A stretch of DNA of 64,000 bases, from assembly GCF_001976065.1 (NCBI RefSeq), contig NZ_MNAH01000006.1, positions 62,001 to 126,000 on the forward strand, read 5' to 3'. Origin of the DNA: Pseudomonas putida. GTDB lineage: Bacteria; Pseudomonadota; Gammaproteobacteria; Pseudomonadales; Pseudomonadaceae. Within the stretch, counting starts at the first letter, position 1. Every line of letters begins with the position of its first letter. The translations under genes were made by a program, and so were the position numbers. Below are positions 18,250-26,952 of the stretch, one piece after another. Under the pieces are notes generated by a model, which was given only the letters and a program-made list of their open reading frames with translations, had not been told where the DNA came from and searched no databases.

Positions 18250-19065
18250 TCAGGCTTTGCCGAACTCGTAAGTGAGTGCCCTTTGACGATGCTCGCTCAA
18301 TATTTTTTCAATCTTTGGCTCAACCGCCAAGTAGTCCTCTTCATCCATGTGCATGGTGGCAGCACCGTTATAGATCTCGATGCTAGAAGTGCTCCAGTCA
18401 ACAAACAGCACTTTGGTGGGTTGAGCGTGGGCAAAGTATTGTACAGCTGCGATTGCCATGGTGATGTCATCGTCCTTGCCCTGCATGGAACTCGACATGC
18501 AAAAGTTGCCACCATCTGCTTTTTTGGAGTTATCCTCAAACAGCTTCAACGCTTCGGGTTCATTTTTTAGCGCTTCCATCGTCGCATCGGCCACACTGGA
18601 AAGTACTTTTGCCGCTGCCGCACCGTTACTAACGGCAGTACCGATCGCCGTATGAATAATACCGAGAGCAACATTGTCCATGCTCAGCTTTTGCGAGGTT
18701 GCCTTGTAGCGATTGTAAGGCTCATTGAATGCAAACCATCCCGCTATTTTCATGATCCTCATGAATTCGGCGTAGCGCTTCTGTTTATCCCTGGATGACG
18801 GATATTTAAGTAGCGCGAAAAGGTCGGCATACATATAGGTATTTTTTACAATACGCTTGCTTCGTTTGGACATGCTTTCATGAAACCCGGCAATGCCCGC
18901 CCCCATGATGGCTGCATTCAGCTCATCCTTATCGACGGGTAGCTGAGCAGAGGAAAATCCTGCAATCCGGCGAGATGCCAAATGCTGAGTAATAAACTTG
19001 TTGCTCTCTTCAATAATAGCAACGCGCTCGACAGCAGATATTTTATGATCATTCAATCCAGTCAT
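18250..19065 (-). CDS. Hypothetical protein, unrecognised family (copy A)
   Basis: A 271-residue protein I do not recognise. No signal peptide is evident; a small-residue stretch (about residues 130-165, with IIHTAIGTAVSNGAAAA) might insert in a membrane or form a helix. Base composition and codon use are visibly more AT-rich than the neighbouring core genes, suggesting acquisition. It resembles the 216-residue protein at 23732-24382: KY then GW 22 residues later in both (residues 87/109 here), and GGNF then a hydrophobic VLFVD/FLFFE strand 34 residues later in both (185/219 here). It stands alone, convergent with the marC-like gene. Function unknown. Confidence 0.75.
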   Translation of the reverse strand: MTGLNDHKISAVERVAIIEESNKFITQHLASRRIAGFSSAQLPVDKDELNAAIMGAGIAGFHESMSKRSKRIVKNTYMYADLFALLKYPSSRDKQKRYAEFMRIMKIAGWFAFNEPYNRYKATSQKLSMDNVALGIIHTAIGTAVSNGAAAAKVLSSVADATMEALKNEPEALKLFEDNSKKADGGNFCMSSSMQGKDDDITMAIAAVQYFAHAQPTKVLFVDWSTSSIEIYNGAATMHMDEEDYLAVEPKIEKILSEHRQRALTYEFGKA

Positions 19066-19196
19066 TTATTGATTCCTTTCAATAGGGTTAACGCCACCTT
19101 GGCGTAACAAGAACCTAACGCCTGCACTTATGCGAATCAAGTATCAAGAGATTCAATTGATTTCAGAAAAACCGGATTGTTTAACCAACCTCATAC

Positions 19197-19218
19197 AAAA
19201 GCGGCCCATCAGGGCCGC
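19197..19218 (-). terminator. Rho-independent terminator after cobJ
   Basis: Read on the minus strand, GCGGCCC-TGAT-GGGCCGC is a perfect seven-pair GC stem followed by TTTTGT, ten bases after the cobJ stop. It closes the cobG-H-I-J transcript. Confidence 0.9.
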
Positions 19219-19226
19219 CAGAAAAA

Positions 19227-20927
19227 CTATTCTGGTTTGCTGCCGTACCAGCGAGGCGTGTACACCCATTGTCCGCCATCGGAACGCGGGAACACACAGG
19301 TTGTGGATGAACCGATCAATACCATGGTGCGCATATCCACTTGATCCACTGTCAACTGCCTCAGAGTCGTAACCCGCAGTGTCTGCCCGGGGCGGCCGAT
19401 ATCCCGCCCCAGTACCACAGGTGTCTCAGGCACCCGATGTCGGGCAACAATGTCCAGCGCCTGTCCCAGTTGCCACGGGCGCGAACGCGAAATCGGGTTA
19501 TAGAACGCCAGCGCCAGGTCAGCTTGCGCCGCCAGATCCAGGCGCTTCTCGATGATCGACCAGGGCTTGAGGTTGTCGGAAAGCGAAAGCACACAGAAGT
19601 CATGGCCCAACGGCGCTCCGGCCTGGGCGGCAGTCGCCAGAGAAGCGGAGACACCCGGCAATATTTCGAGATCGACACTGTGCCACGCGGGATCAGTGGA
19701 CTCGTGAAGTGCTTCCAGCACAGCTGCGGCCATGGCAAAAACACCCGGATCGCCAGACGACACCACGACCACCGAACGTCCTTGAGCAGCCAGTTGGAAG
19801 GCGTGACGGGCGCGCTGCATTTCTTCGCGATTGTCGGTGCAATGCATGACTTGATCCGCGCGAAATGGCCCGGCCATGCGCACATAGGTTTCATAGCCCA
19901 GCACATCATTGGCACGCGCCAGTTCCGCCTTCACCGCCGGCACCATCAACTCGCAAGCCCCCGGCCCCAGACCAATAACCGCCAGGCGCCCGCGAGGTCG
20001 GCCAATCTGCAACGGGTCCAGAGGCTCCTCGGCGACTGCAATCGCAATGGCGTCGTTACCAAAAAGGCAGACAGGATGAGCAATCACGCCGCGAACCAAC
20101 TCTCCGACATCAGCAACCGCATCGGCAAAGCGTAATGGCACGCCCAGCTCAAGCGATGTTTCACGCAACGTCACGTTGGCCATGTCAGTGTCGACGGCCA
20201 AAAGACACGCCACAGACTGCACGGCGATTCCGGCCTGATGCAACGCCTGGCGAATGGCTCCTGACAAATCGTCCGTGCCGGCCGCCACCGCAATCAGCAC
20301 ATTGCGTGGATAGATCAACAGTTCATCGGCACAAGCCATTCGCTCGGCATGACCTACATGAACGGTCAGCCGCGCCTCCTTGTCTTGTGGCAACTGCGCT
20401 TGCGCCAACCACGGCGCAGAACCTTCGATGCGTACCGTTTCTCCCGCCAGCAAATCGGAAACGAAGCGCTTGCCCAGCTCAAGATCGCCCAAGGTATAGC
20501 CAGCCGGTGGATTGAGCAGGCAGGTGCCGAAACGCAGCTCACCACTGGTGGTGATGGCGGGCGCCACGTCGAGATGAGCCGCAATCTCTCGTGCCAGGAC
20601 GTTCACGCCACCCAGACCACCGAGCAGCGGCACCACAGCGCTGCCGTCTTCGGCGACAGCAAGCACTGGCGGCTCAGCGCCCTTTTCAAGCAGCAATGGC
20701 GCAAGCGTGCGGATCACGATCCCGGCCGCGCATAGCGCAATGATCGGCGTATCTTGCAGATAGAGTTCGCGCAACGTTGCACCGAACTCGCGATAGAGGC
20801 GATCCGCGCCTTCAACCCGCTCGGCCAAGCCATGGATCAGCGCATCCGGGTAGATCTGTTGAATTTTTCGCGCGGTCGCGAGGCTGCCATTGCCGAGAAT
20901 GACAATTGCCGGAATTGGACGGAGCAT
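19227..20927 (-). CDS. cobJ: Precorrin-3B C17-methyltransferase fused to a CbiG-like domain
   Basis: Ring-contraction methyltransferase of aerobic cobalamin synthesis. ATG 20927 overlaps the cobI stop by one base (TGATG); a GTG four codons earlier is the alternative. The 566-residue protein is a fusion: CbiG/CobE-like regions over about residues 1-300 (ALCAAGIVIRTLAPLLLEKG, then LLAVDTDMANVTLRETSLEL) and a SAM-dependent methyltransferase from about 315 (AVIGLGPGACELM, VVVSSGDPGVFAMA, ILPGVSASLATAAQAGAPLG). Such CbiG-CobJ fusions are typical of pseudomonads. It is the last gene of the cobGHIJ operon. Confidence 0.9.
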   Translation of the reverse strand: MLRPIPAIVILGNGSLATARKIQQIYPDALIHGLAERVEGADRLYREFGATLRELYLQDTPIIALCAAGIVIRTLAPLLLEKGAEPPVLAVAEDGSAVVPLLGGLGGVNVLAREIAAHLDVAPAITTSGELRFGTCLLNPPAGYTLGDLELGKRFVSDLLAGETVRIEGSAPWLAQAQLPQDKEARLTVHVGHAERMACADELLIYPRNVLIAVAAGTDDLSGAIRQALHQAGIAVQSVACLLAVDTDMANVTLRETSLELGVPLRFADAVADVGELVRGVIAHPVCLFGNDAIAIAVAEEPLDPLQIGRPRGRLAVIGLGPGACELMVPAVKAELARANDVLGYETYVRMAGPFRADQVMHCTDNREEMQRARHAFQLAAQGRSVVVVSSGDPGVFAMAAAVLEALHESTDPAWHSVDLEILPGVSASLATAAQAGAPLGHDFCVLSLSDNLKPWSIIEKRLDLAAQADLALAFYNPISRSRPWQLGQALDIVARHRVPETPVVLGRDIGRPGQTLRVTTLRQLTVDQVDMRTMVLIGSSTTCVFPRSDGGQWVYTPRWYGSKPE

Positions 20928-21661
20928 CAGCCTTGCCACCTTTCGCCGGGAACGATGATCAGCGAGAAGTACGGTGAGGACATCGGTTCGACTTCATCCA
21001 GGGGCACGATTTTCTGATTGGCCATGGTCGCGCGTTCGACGTACAGGGCGCGCTCGCCCAAACCGAGTTCTTCCAGAACCTGGCGAACTTTGGGGAAGTT
21101 GCGGCCCAGCTTCATGATAACCGCCGCGTCGGCATCAGCCAGACGGCGCTTGAGTTCGTCGTGCGGCAGCACACCGGACAGCACCGACAAACTCTGATTG
21201 CGATACACCAGCGGCGCTCCCAGCACCGACGCACCGCCGAGCATCGAGCAGACACCTGGCACTACTTCGGCGTCATAACGCTCGGCCAGACGATCATGCA
21301 GGTACATGTAGGAACCGTAGAAGAACGGATCGCCTTCACAGATCACCGCCACATCACGGCCGGCGTCCAGATGTGCAGCCAGTTGTTCGCCAGCCGCATC
21401 GTAGAAATCGCTGATCACTTGCTCATAGGACAGAGGCGCCGGCAGTGCCTCGGTAGTCACCGGGTAAACCAGCGGCAGCAGGGTTTGTGCGTCCTGCAAA
21501 TGGGCCTCGATGATACCAAAAGCGTTGCCCTTTTTGCCCTTGGCGACGAAGTACGCCACCACCGGCGATTCGCGCAGCAGGCGTAAGGCTTTGACGGTAA
21601 TAAGCTCAGGATCACCAGGGCCGACGCCGAGGCCAATCAAACGTCCAGGTTTCTGCATCAT
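20927..21661 (-). CDS. cobI: Precorrin-2 C20-methyltransferase
   Basis: Methylates precorrin-2 at C20 to give precorrin-3A. The 244-residue protein begins with the family start LIGLGVGPGDPELITVKALR and has VICEGDPFFYGSYMYLHDRL and VPGVCSMLGGASVLGAPLVY, landmarks of the SAM-binding fold. It overlaps cobH by four bases (ATGA) and cobJ by one, so the operon is probably translationally coupled. Confidence 0.94.
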   Translation of the reverse strand: MMQKPGRLIGLGVGPGDPELITVKALRLLRESPVVAYFVAKGKKGNAFGIIEAHLQDAQTLLPLVYPVTTEALPAPLSYEQVISDFYDAAGEQLAAHLDAGRDVAVICEGDPFFYGSYMYLHDRLAERYDAEVVPGVCSMLGGASVLGAPLVYRNQSLSVLSGVLPHDELKRRLADADAAVIMKLGRNFPKVRQVLEELGLGERALYVERATMANQKIVPLDEVEPMSSPYFSLIIVPGERWQG

Positions 21662-22284
21662 TCGATCTCCGTGGCGAGGGCATTAACGGCAGCGGCGGCC
21701 ATGGCGCTACCGCCCAACCGGCCTTGCATGATGACGAAGGGCACGCCGCGACTGTCCGCTGCGAGCATTGCCTTGGACTCGGCCGCACCGACGAAGCCCA
21801 CCGGAAAGCCAAGGATCAGTGCCGGTTTCGGTGCTCCGGCGTCAAGCATCTCCAGCAAATAGAACAGCGCCGTCGGTGCATTACCGATGACCACTACGCT
21901 GCCCTCCAGGTGCGGGCGCCACAACTCCAGTGCGGCGGCGGATCGGGTGTTGCCCAGTTCACGCGCAAGGTCCGGAACGCTTTCATCACGCAGGGTGCAT
22001 ATGACCGGGTTGTTCGCCGGCAGCCGCGCCCGGGTCACGCCCTCGGACACCATACGTGCATCACACAGAATCGGCGCACCACGGGCCAGGGCATCGCGTC
22101 CGGCCTTGCCCGCGCCTTCGGAAAACTGCAAACCATCGATGGCCTCGACCATGCCACAGGCATGAATGACACGAACCGCGAGTTTTTCCAGGTCCGCCGG
22201 GATTCGGTCGAGATTGGCCTCGGCGCGAATGATCGCGAAAGAGTTGCGATAGATCTCCTGACCGTCGCGGATGTAATCAAGCAT
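21658..22284 (-). CDS. cobH: Precorrin-8X methylmutase
   Basis: Moves a methyl group from C11 to C12 of precorrin-8X, yielding hydrogenobyrinic acid. The frame is open further upstream inside cobG, but ATG 22284 starts the family's N-terminus (DYIRDGQEIYRNSFAIIR) and gives 208 residues, the normal size. RVIHACGMVEA holds the catalytic histidine; GNAPTALFYLLEML and GFPVGFVGAAESK are further hallmarks. It overlaps cobG by eight bases and cobI by four. Confidence 0.95.
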   Translation of the reverse strand: MLDYIRDGQEIYRNSFAIIRAEANLDRIPADLEKLAVRVIHACGMVEAIDGLQFSEGAGKAGRDALARGAPILCDARMVSEGVTRARLPANNPVICTLRDESVPDLARELGNTRSAAALELWRPHLEGSVVVIGNAPTALFYLLEMLDAGAPKPALILGFPVGFVGAAESKAMLAADSRGVPFVIMQGRLGGSAMAAAAVNALATEIE

Positions 22285-23611
22285 CAAGGGGGCTCCGTAA
22301 GCGGGCGTCAAGCAGGACGCTAACCGCTTCAATAGTAAGGTTGCGTGCGTGCAGCGCGCCGAAACCCGGCTGCCCTGCTTCGCGAAAATAGAGGTCGTAT
22401 TGACCGGGTGAAACGGCCAGCAGTGTGACCGGTGCGATATGCGCGGCGGCACAGGAACGTGAGCACCCGCTCAAGTGCACGTTGAGCGAATGCCTGTGAC
22501 GTTGCAGCAGCGCGGCCAGTTGGAGGGCATCGCCCTTGGTATCGGCCAATCCTTTCCCACAGCCGGTCGAACCAGTACAGGCGATCATTCGGGATAACGG
22601 CGGTCCGGACTCACATATGAGTCCAAGCCACTGCAATTGCCGGATCACTTCTGCGCTGTCGGCAATGCGTACATTAGGTAGCAGCAGACTTTGCCAAGGG
22701 GTGAAACGCAGATGGCCGTCTCCGAACTCACGTGCCAATTGTGCTACGCCGCGCAACATCACAGGATCGAGCCGACCCAATGGCGGCACAGCGCCGACGT
22801 AGACGAAATCCGCTTCTATCTGGGGATGAGCGCCAATGTGCAGCGCACTTGCACCCGCCCCTCGCTGCCAATCGACGACGGCCTGCATCGGCACCCGCTC
22901 CGCCAGTCGAGCCATGAAATCCTCGACCGGACATTCATTCAGTAGATGACGCATCCGCGTTTGCTCGGGGCGTGCAAGCTCCAGGAACAACTCAAGAACC
23001 GCGACCACCAGTGAGTGGCCGTCGTCGAGGGCGACCGAACCGGAGGGCATGTCCGGCGGGCAGCCCGCCAGACCAAAAGCCAACCGTCGTTCGCCGTCCT
23101 GCTCAAATGCCGAAAGCCATAAGTCATGGGGATGTTCGAGCATTGCCAGGGCTTCGCCGCCATCGAGTTGCACGGCGAATTTGGCACTGAGGTCATGAAA
23201 AGGCTGGTGACTCTGCAGGGTGGAGAGTATCCGGTGCGCCAGTGAACGCGTGTCGAAAAGCATCTGGCGATCAATCCCTGCGCCAGGACTGAGCATCACG
23301 TTGCGTACATCATCGCCCCCTGCAGTGCGTGGCCCCAAACCTGCGGCCATCAGACTGTCGATCAATTCGAGTTGCTCACCAGCAATCCCGCGGACCTGCA
23401 GATTCGCCCGATTGGTGGCTTCAATCGCCCCGCTGGCAAAAGATTCGGCCGCCTGCGCAACGGCTTCTGCCTGCGAACTACTGATCGAGCCACCGTCCAG
23501 TTTGATCCGGCAGATACCGCCATCCAGCGCCTGCACAATACGTAGCAACCCCGGACAGGCCGAGGGGCGTAAGGCACAAGACATCGGGATTTCGTTCAAA
23601 GAGGTGACCAT
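22277..23611 (-). CDS. cobG: Precorrin-3B synthase
   Basis: Oxygen-dependent conversion of precorrin-3A to precorrin-3B, specific to the aerobic cobalamin route. About 444 residues, related to sulfite/nitrite reductases, with the iron-sulfur binding motif near the C-terminus: two cysteines in CTGSTGCGKG and two in SGCSRSCAA. ATG 23611 is chosen; a TTG one codon earlier and ATG 23584 (MSCALRPSACPG) are alternatives, and the most conserved sequence begins at the latter. First gene of the leftward cobGHIJ operon. Its presence shows an aerobic corrin pathway. Confidence 0.9.
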   Translation of the reverse strand: MVTSLNEIPMSCALRPSACPGLLRIVQALDGGICRIKLDGGSISSSQAEAVAQAAESFASGAIEATNRANLQVRGIAGEQLELIDSLMAAGLGPRTAGGDDVRNVMLSPGAGIDRQMLFDTRSLAHRILSTLQSHQPFHDLSAKFAVQLDGGEALAMLEHPHDLWLSAFEQDGERRLAFGLAGCPPDMPSGSVALDDGHSLVVAVLELFLELARPEQTRMRHLLNECPVEDFMARLAERVPMQAVVDWQRGAGASALHIGAHPQIEADFVYVGAVPPLGRLDPVMLRGVAQLAREFGDGHLRFTPWQSLLLPNVRIADSAEVIRQLQWLGLICESGPPLSRMIACTGSTGCGKGLADTKGDALQLAALLQRHRHSLNVHLSGCSRSCAAAHIAPVTLLAVSPGQYDLYFREAGQPGFGALHARNLTIEAVSVLLDARLRSPLDA

Positions 23612-23731
23612 CAAGGGTTAATAGTCCTTCGCGGACGGAGGGGCCGTATTATGCCTGCTTTGTTCGATGGCATGAAAATGCCTGCTCTCAGAGTCGACGA
23701 ATAGCCCCCTTGCTCGGCCATGCCGAATCCT

Positions 23732-24382
23732 CTACTGGAGCTTGAGCTCGATTTCGGAAAGACTGATCTCCTTGATACGCCTCTCCAAAAATGCCCTTTT
23801 ATCCTCGAAGACCGTTCGATCCAAAAGAAATCGACAATAATGCTGAATCAATTTTGTCTCTGTTTCCTCCGACTCGAAGAAAAGAAAATCCTCCACTGCG
23901 GACCTCGAATAAAGCCTGAAGTTATTGACTGTTAACTTCAGCTGCTGTCGAGCGTTTCGCTCCACTGGAAGTATTTGAAAGTTCCCCCCCTGGCCCTCCA
24001 GGGAAAACATTGAAAGCGCGGCATCATCAGCTTGCAAGGCGTTGAAAGCCGACTGAGTAATCTTTATCTGTTGCGGACTCTCATGCGAGACAAGGTGACT
24101 TAAATAGGCGTTGGCAACAGCGCCATGGAAGATCGGGTGACGGATTTCAGTAATGACGTCACCAAAGGGAATCCATCCTAAAAACTTCAACGTGGCAGCG
24201 AAATGCAAAAACCAGTCATCAAGGTGGGTAGCGAATTGATATTTGCTGTCAGCCGCCCAGCGGGCCAACCGTATACTGAATTTGGCATCGCGTCGTTCAT
24301 CCCGGGAAAGCCCTCCTACGAAAGTAATAAGTGCATTATCGATTATCGTCGCGCTGCTTGTTTTATCGTCCGGTTTTATCAT
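23732..24382 (-). CDS. Hypothetical protein, unrecognised family (copy B)
   Basis: A 216-residue protein without signal peptide or known motif, noticeably AT-richer than the cob genes around it. It appears to be a diverged relative of the 271-residue protein at 18250-19065: KY...GW (residues 47 and 69) and GGNF...FLFFE (132 and 166) occur with the same 22- and 34-residue spacings, and both end in a charged helix (RRIKEI here, KIEKIL there). It lies between the divergent cobG and cobL, which are neighbours in PAO1 as I recall, so it is probably an insertion. Function unknown. Confidence 0.75.
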   Translation of the reverse strand: MIKPDDKTSSATIIDNALITFVGGLSRDERRDAKFSIRLARWAADSKYQFATHLDDWFLHFAATLKFLGWIPFGDVITEIRHPIFHGAVANAYLSHLVSHESPQQIKITQSAFNALQADDAALSMFSLEGQGGNFQILPVERNARQQLKLTVNNFRLYSRSAVEDFLFFESEETETKLIQHYCRFLLDRTVFEDKRAFLERRIKEISLSEIELKLQ

Positions 24383-24650
24383 TAAATTTCATCCTTGATT
24401 CCATTAACCGCTATCTATTTTTCCAGGAATAATATTTTTTTCTCCAGGCTTAAAACTAGTCACCTCCATTTAGCCACACAACCGCGCATTATTAACAACA
24501 GGTGTCCATGTCCCTTCCGGGCACCTGATTGGATCTGTTGCCGTGCACATCTGCATCACCGGAGGTACAACAAAAACGTCTGGGCCATCACGACAACCAA
24601 GCTGAGTTATCATCGCGCTCCTATAGACCGCTTTTGAGCAGAGGAACGGC
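24383..24650. promoter_or_regulatory. Divergent gap before cobL with an imperfect hairpin
   Basis: This 268-base gap must hold the promoters of copy B (leftward) and cobL (rightward). The only clear structure is an imperfect hairpin at 24496-24540: CAACAGGTGTCC pairs with GGGCACC (24519-24525) and TGTTG (24536-24540). I do not see the conserved boxes of a cobalamin riboswitch. CGGAGG at about 24559 has no start codon at a proper distance. Confidence 0.35.
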
Positions 24651-25862
24651 ATGACGCCCTGGCTGACAGTAGTAGGCATCGGTGAAGAGGGTTTCAAAGG
24701 CCTGGGAAAAACGGCTCGACATGCCTTGCTCGGTGCGTCTCGAATCGTCGGCGCCCGACGTCAATTGGATCTGCTTCCAGAGTGTATTGGCGGTGAGCGC
24801 GTTCTCTGGCCCAGCCCGTTCTCCCTGGAGCCGTTACTAGCCATGCGCGGCACGCCGATGTGTGTCTTGGCGAGCGGCGACCCGATGTTTTTTGGTGTGG
24901 GCGCCAGCCTCGCTCGCCTGCTTCCCATTGAGCAGATGCTGGTGTTACCGACGCCCTCCTCATGCTCACTCGCCGCCGCGCGAATGGGCTGGCCGCTGCA
25001 GGATCTGATCACCCTGTCGATAGTCGCCCGCCCCATCGCCACACTTAACGCACAGTTATTCAGCGGCGTTCGTTTGCTGGTACTCAGTAACGACGGCCAA
25101 AGCCCTGCTGCGGTCGCTGCACTTTTACGCGAACGTGGGTTCGGTCCGAGCCGCCTGAGCGTGCTGGAACATCTGGGCGGCGAAGCCGAACGCCGCATCG
25201 ACGGCATCGCCAACGACTGGCCCGATCCTGTGATCGCCGACTTGAACCTGATCGCCATCGAATGCATCGCCGAACCCGGTACGCCACGCCTGTCACGCCT
25301 GGCCGGCCTGCCCGACTCGGCCTTCAAGCACGACGGCCAGCTGACCAAACGCGACGTGCGCGCCATCACCCTCGCCCGCCTCGCCCCGACCCCGGGGGAA
25401 CTCTTGTGGGACGTCGGCGCCGGCTCCGGTTCGATCGGTATCGAATGGATGCGTGCCCACCCCAGTTGCCGGGCGCTTGCCATCGAAGCCGATGACGGCC
25501 GCCAGCAGTTGATCGAGCACAACCGTGACGCCCTCGGCGTGCCCGGCTTGCAACTGATCCGCGGCAGTGCGCCGCAAGCATTGGCAGGGCTTGAACGTCC
25601 GGATGCGATTTTCATCGGGGGCGGGGTCACCCGCGAAGGCGTGCTGGACACTTGCTGGGCAGCGCTCAAACCCGGCGGCCGACTGATTGCCAACGCGGTC
25701 ACGTTGCAAAGTGAACTGACCCTGATGGCCTGGCGCGACCAATACGGCGGCGAGCTGACGCGTATTCATGTTGCCCAGGCGCAACCGCTGGGTGACTTCG
25801 ACACCTGGCGCCAGGCACTGCCGATTACCCTGCTGGATGTGATGAAACCTTTCGATGCGTGA
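24651..25862 (+). CDS. cobL: Precorrin-6Y C5,15-methyltransferase (decarboxylating)
   Basis: Methylates precorrin-6B at C5 and C15 and removes the C12 acetate carboxyl. At 403 residues it is the usual two-domain fusion: an N-terminal CbiE-like methyltransferase (about 1-200; VVGIGEEGFKGL, CVLASGDPMFFGVGASLARL) and a C-terminal CbiT-like decarboxylating methyltransferase (about 220-403) with the SAM loop WDVGAGSGSIGIEWMR. First gene of the rightward cobL-cbiD-cobK operon; it overlaps cbiD by eight bases. Confidence 0.95.
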   Translation: MTPWLTVVGIGEEGFKGLGKTARHALLGASRIVGARRQLDLLPECIGGERVLWPSPFSLEPLLAMRGTPMCVLASGDPMFFGVGASLARLLPIEQMLVLPTPSSCSLAAARMGWPLQDLITLSIVARPIATLNAQLFSGVRLLVLSNDGQSPAAVAALLRERGFGPSRLSVLEHLGGEAERRIDGIANDWPDPVIADLNLIAIECIAEPGTPRLSRLAGLPDSAFKHDGQLTKRDVRAITLARLAPTPGELLWDVGAGSGSIGIEWMRAHPSCRALAIEADDGRQQLIEHNRDALGVPGLQLIRGSAPQALAGLERPDAIFIGGGVTREGVLDTCWAALKPGGRLIANAVTLQSELTLMAWRDQYGGELTRIHVAQAQPLGDFDTWRQALPITLLDVMKPFDA

Positions 25863-26952
25863 CGAAACCGCCGAACAACCCGCCCCGCTGCGCAGCGGCC
25901 TGACCACGGGCAGCTGCGCCACCGCGACCAGCCTGGCGGCGGCCCGCCTGCTGCTCGGCGGCATGAGCTCGGATGCCGTGCAAATCGTCCTGCCCAAAGG
26001 CAAGCAGGTACAGATGCGCCTGGAGTTCTGCCGCCTTACCCAGGACGGTGCAGAGGCCGGGACGATCAAGGATGCCGGGGACGATCCCGATGTGACCCAC
26101 GGTGCGTTGCTCTATAGCCAGGTGCGTCTGTTGGGCGAGCCAGGTATTCGCTTTTGTGCCGGACGCGGTGTCGGAACGGTCACCCGGCCAGGGCTGGTGC
26201 TAGGCGTTGGCGAGCCGGCGATCAATCCGGTACCGCGCCGGATGATCAGTGATCACCTGACGCTGCTCGCCACGGAACTCGGCTACAGCGGCGGTTTCGA
26301 GGTCACGGTGAACGTCGAGGACGGCGAGGCCCTGGCGCTGAAAACCATGAATCCGCGCCTGGGCATTCTCGGCGGGCTGTCGATCCTGGGCACCAGCGGC
26401 ATCGTCCGGCCATTCTCCTGCGCGGCCTACATCGCTTCGATACACCAGGGCATCGACGTCGCCAAAACCAACGGATACCTGCACATCGCCGCCTGTACCG
26501 GCAACGCCAGCGAGGACACCATGCGCAGGGTCTACAACCTGCCGGAAATCGCCCTGATCGAAATGGGCGACTTCGTCGGTGCGGTGCTCAAACACCTGCG
26601 TAAAGTGCCAGTGGCTAAACTGAGCATTTGCGGCGGCTTCGGCAAGATCAGCAAACTGGCAGCCGGCCACATGGATTTGCACAGTCGGCACTCGAGCATC
26701 GATCTGCCGCAACTGGCTGAATGGGCAGCCGCAGTGGGCGCCGATACGGCGTTGCAGCAAGGCATCCGCGAAGCCAACACCAGTCAACAAGCGCTGGCAA
26801 TGGCCAGCGCCGCGGGAGTCGCCCTCGGCGATGCGGTGTGCCAGCACGCTTTGGATTTTGCCCGCAGCGTGGTACCGGCGCAGGTTCAGGTCGAAGTGTT
26901 CGCCATCGATCGCCAAGGCGGGATCGTCGGCCATGCGGGAGCTTCTCAATGA
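25855..26952 (+). CDS. cbiD: Cobalt-precorrin-5B (C1)-methyltransferase-type protein CbiD
   Basis: The family methylates C1 of cobalt-precorrin-5B; in aerobic pseudomonads it is thought to serve in place of or beside CobF. The 365-residue protein has the diagnostic LRSGLTTGSCATATSLAAAR near the N-terminus, GAGTIKDAGDDPDVTHGA-type substrate-site sequence, and GGLSILGTSGIVRPFS. It overlaps cobL by eight bases and cobK by four, so it is tightly coupled. Confidence 0.93.
   Translation: MRDETAEQPAPLRSGLTTGSCATATSLAAARLLLGGMSSDAVQIVLPKGKQVQMRLEFCRLTQDGAEAGTIKDAGDDPDVTHGALLYSQVRLLGEPGIRFCAGRGVGTVTRPGLVLGVGEPAINPVPRRMISDHLTLLATELGYSGGFEVTVNVEDGEALALKTMNPRLGILGGLSILGTSGIVRPFSCAAYIASIHQGIDVAKTNGYLHIAACTGNASEDTMRRVYNLPEIALIEMGDFVGAVLKHLRKVPVAKLSICGGFGKISKLAAGHMDLHSRHSSIDLPQLAEWAAAVGADTALQQGIREANTSQQALAMASAAGVALGDAVCQHALDFARSVVPAQVQVEVFAIDRQGGIVGHAGASQ

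Noticed and set aside
24395..24637. 80-codon open frame upstream of cobL
   Set aside because: No ribosome site, no recognisable motif, and the amino-acid mix is that of non-coding DNA.
24383..24650. Cobalamin riboswitch upstream of cobL
   Set aside because: The conserved B12-box and core sequences are not present; only an imperfect hairpin is seen.
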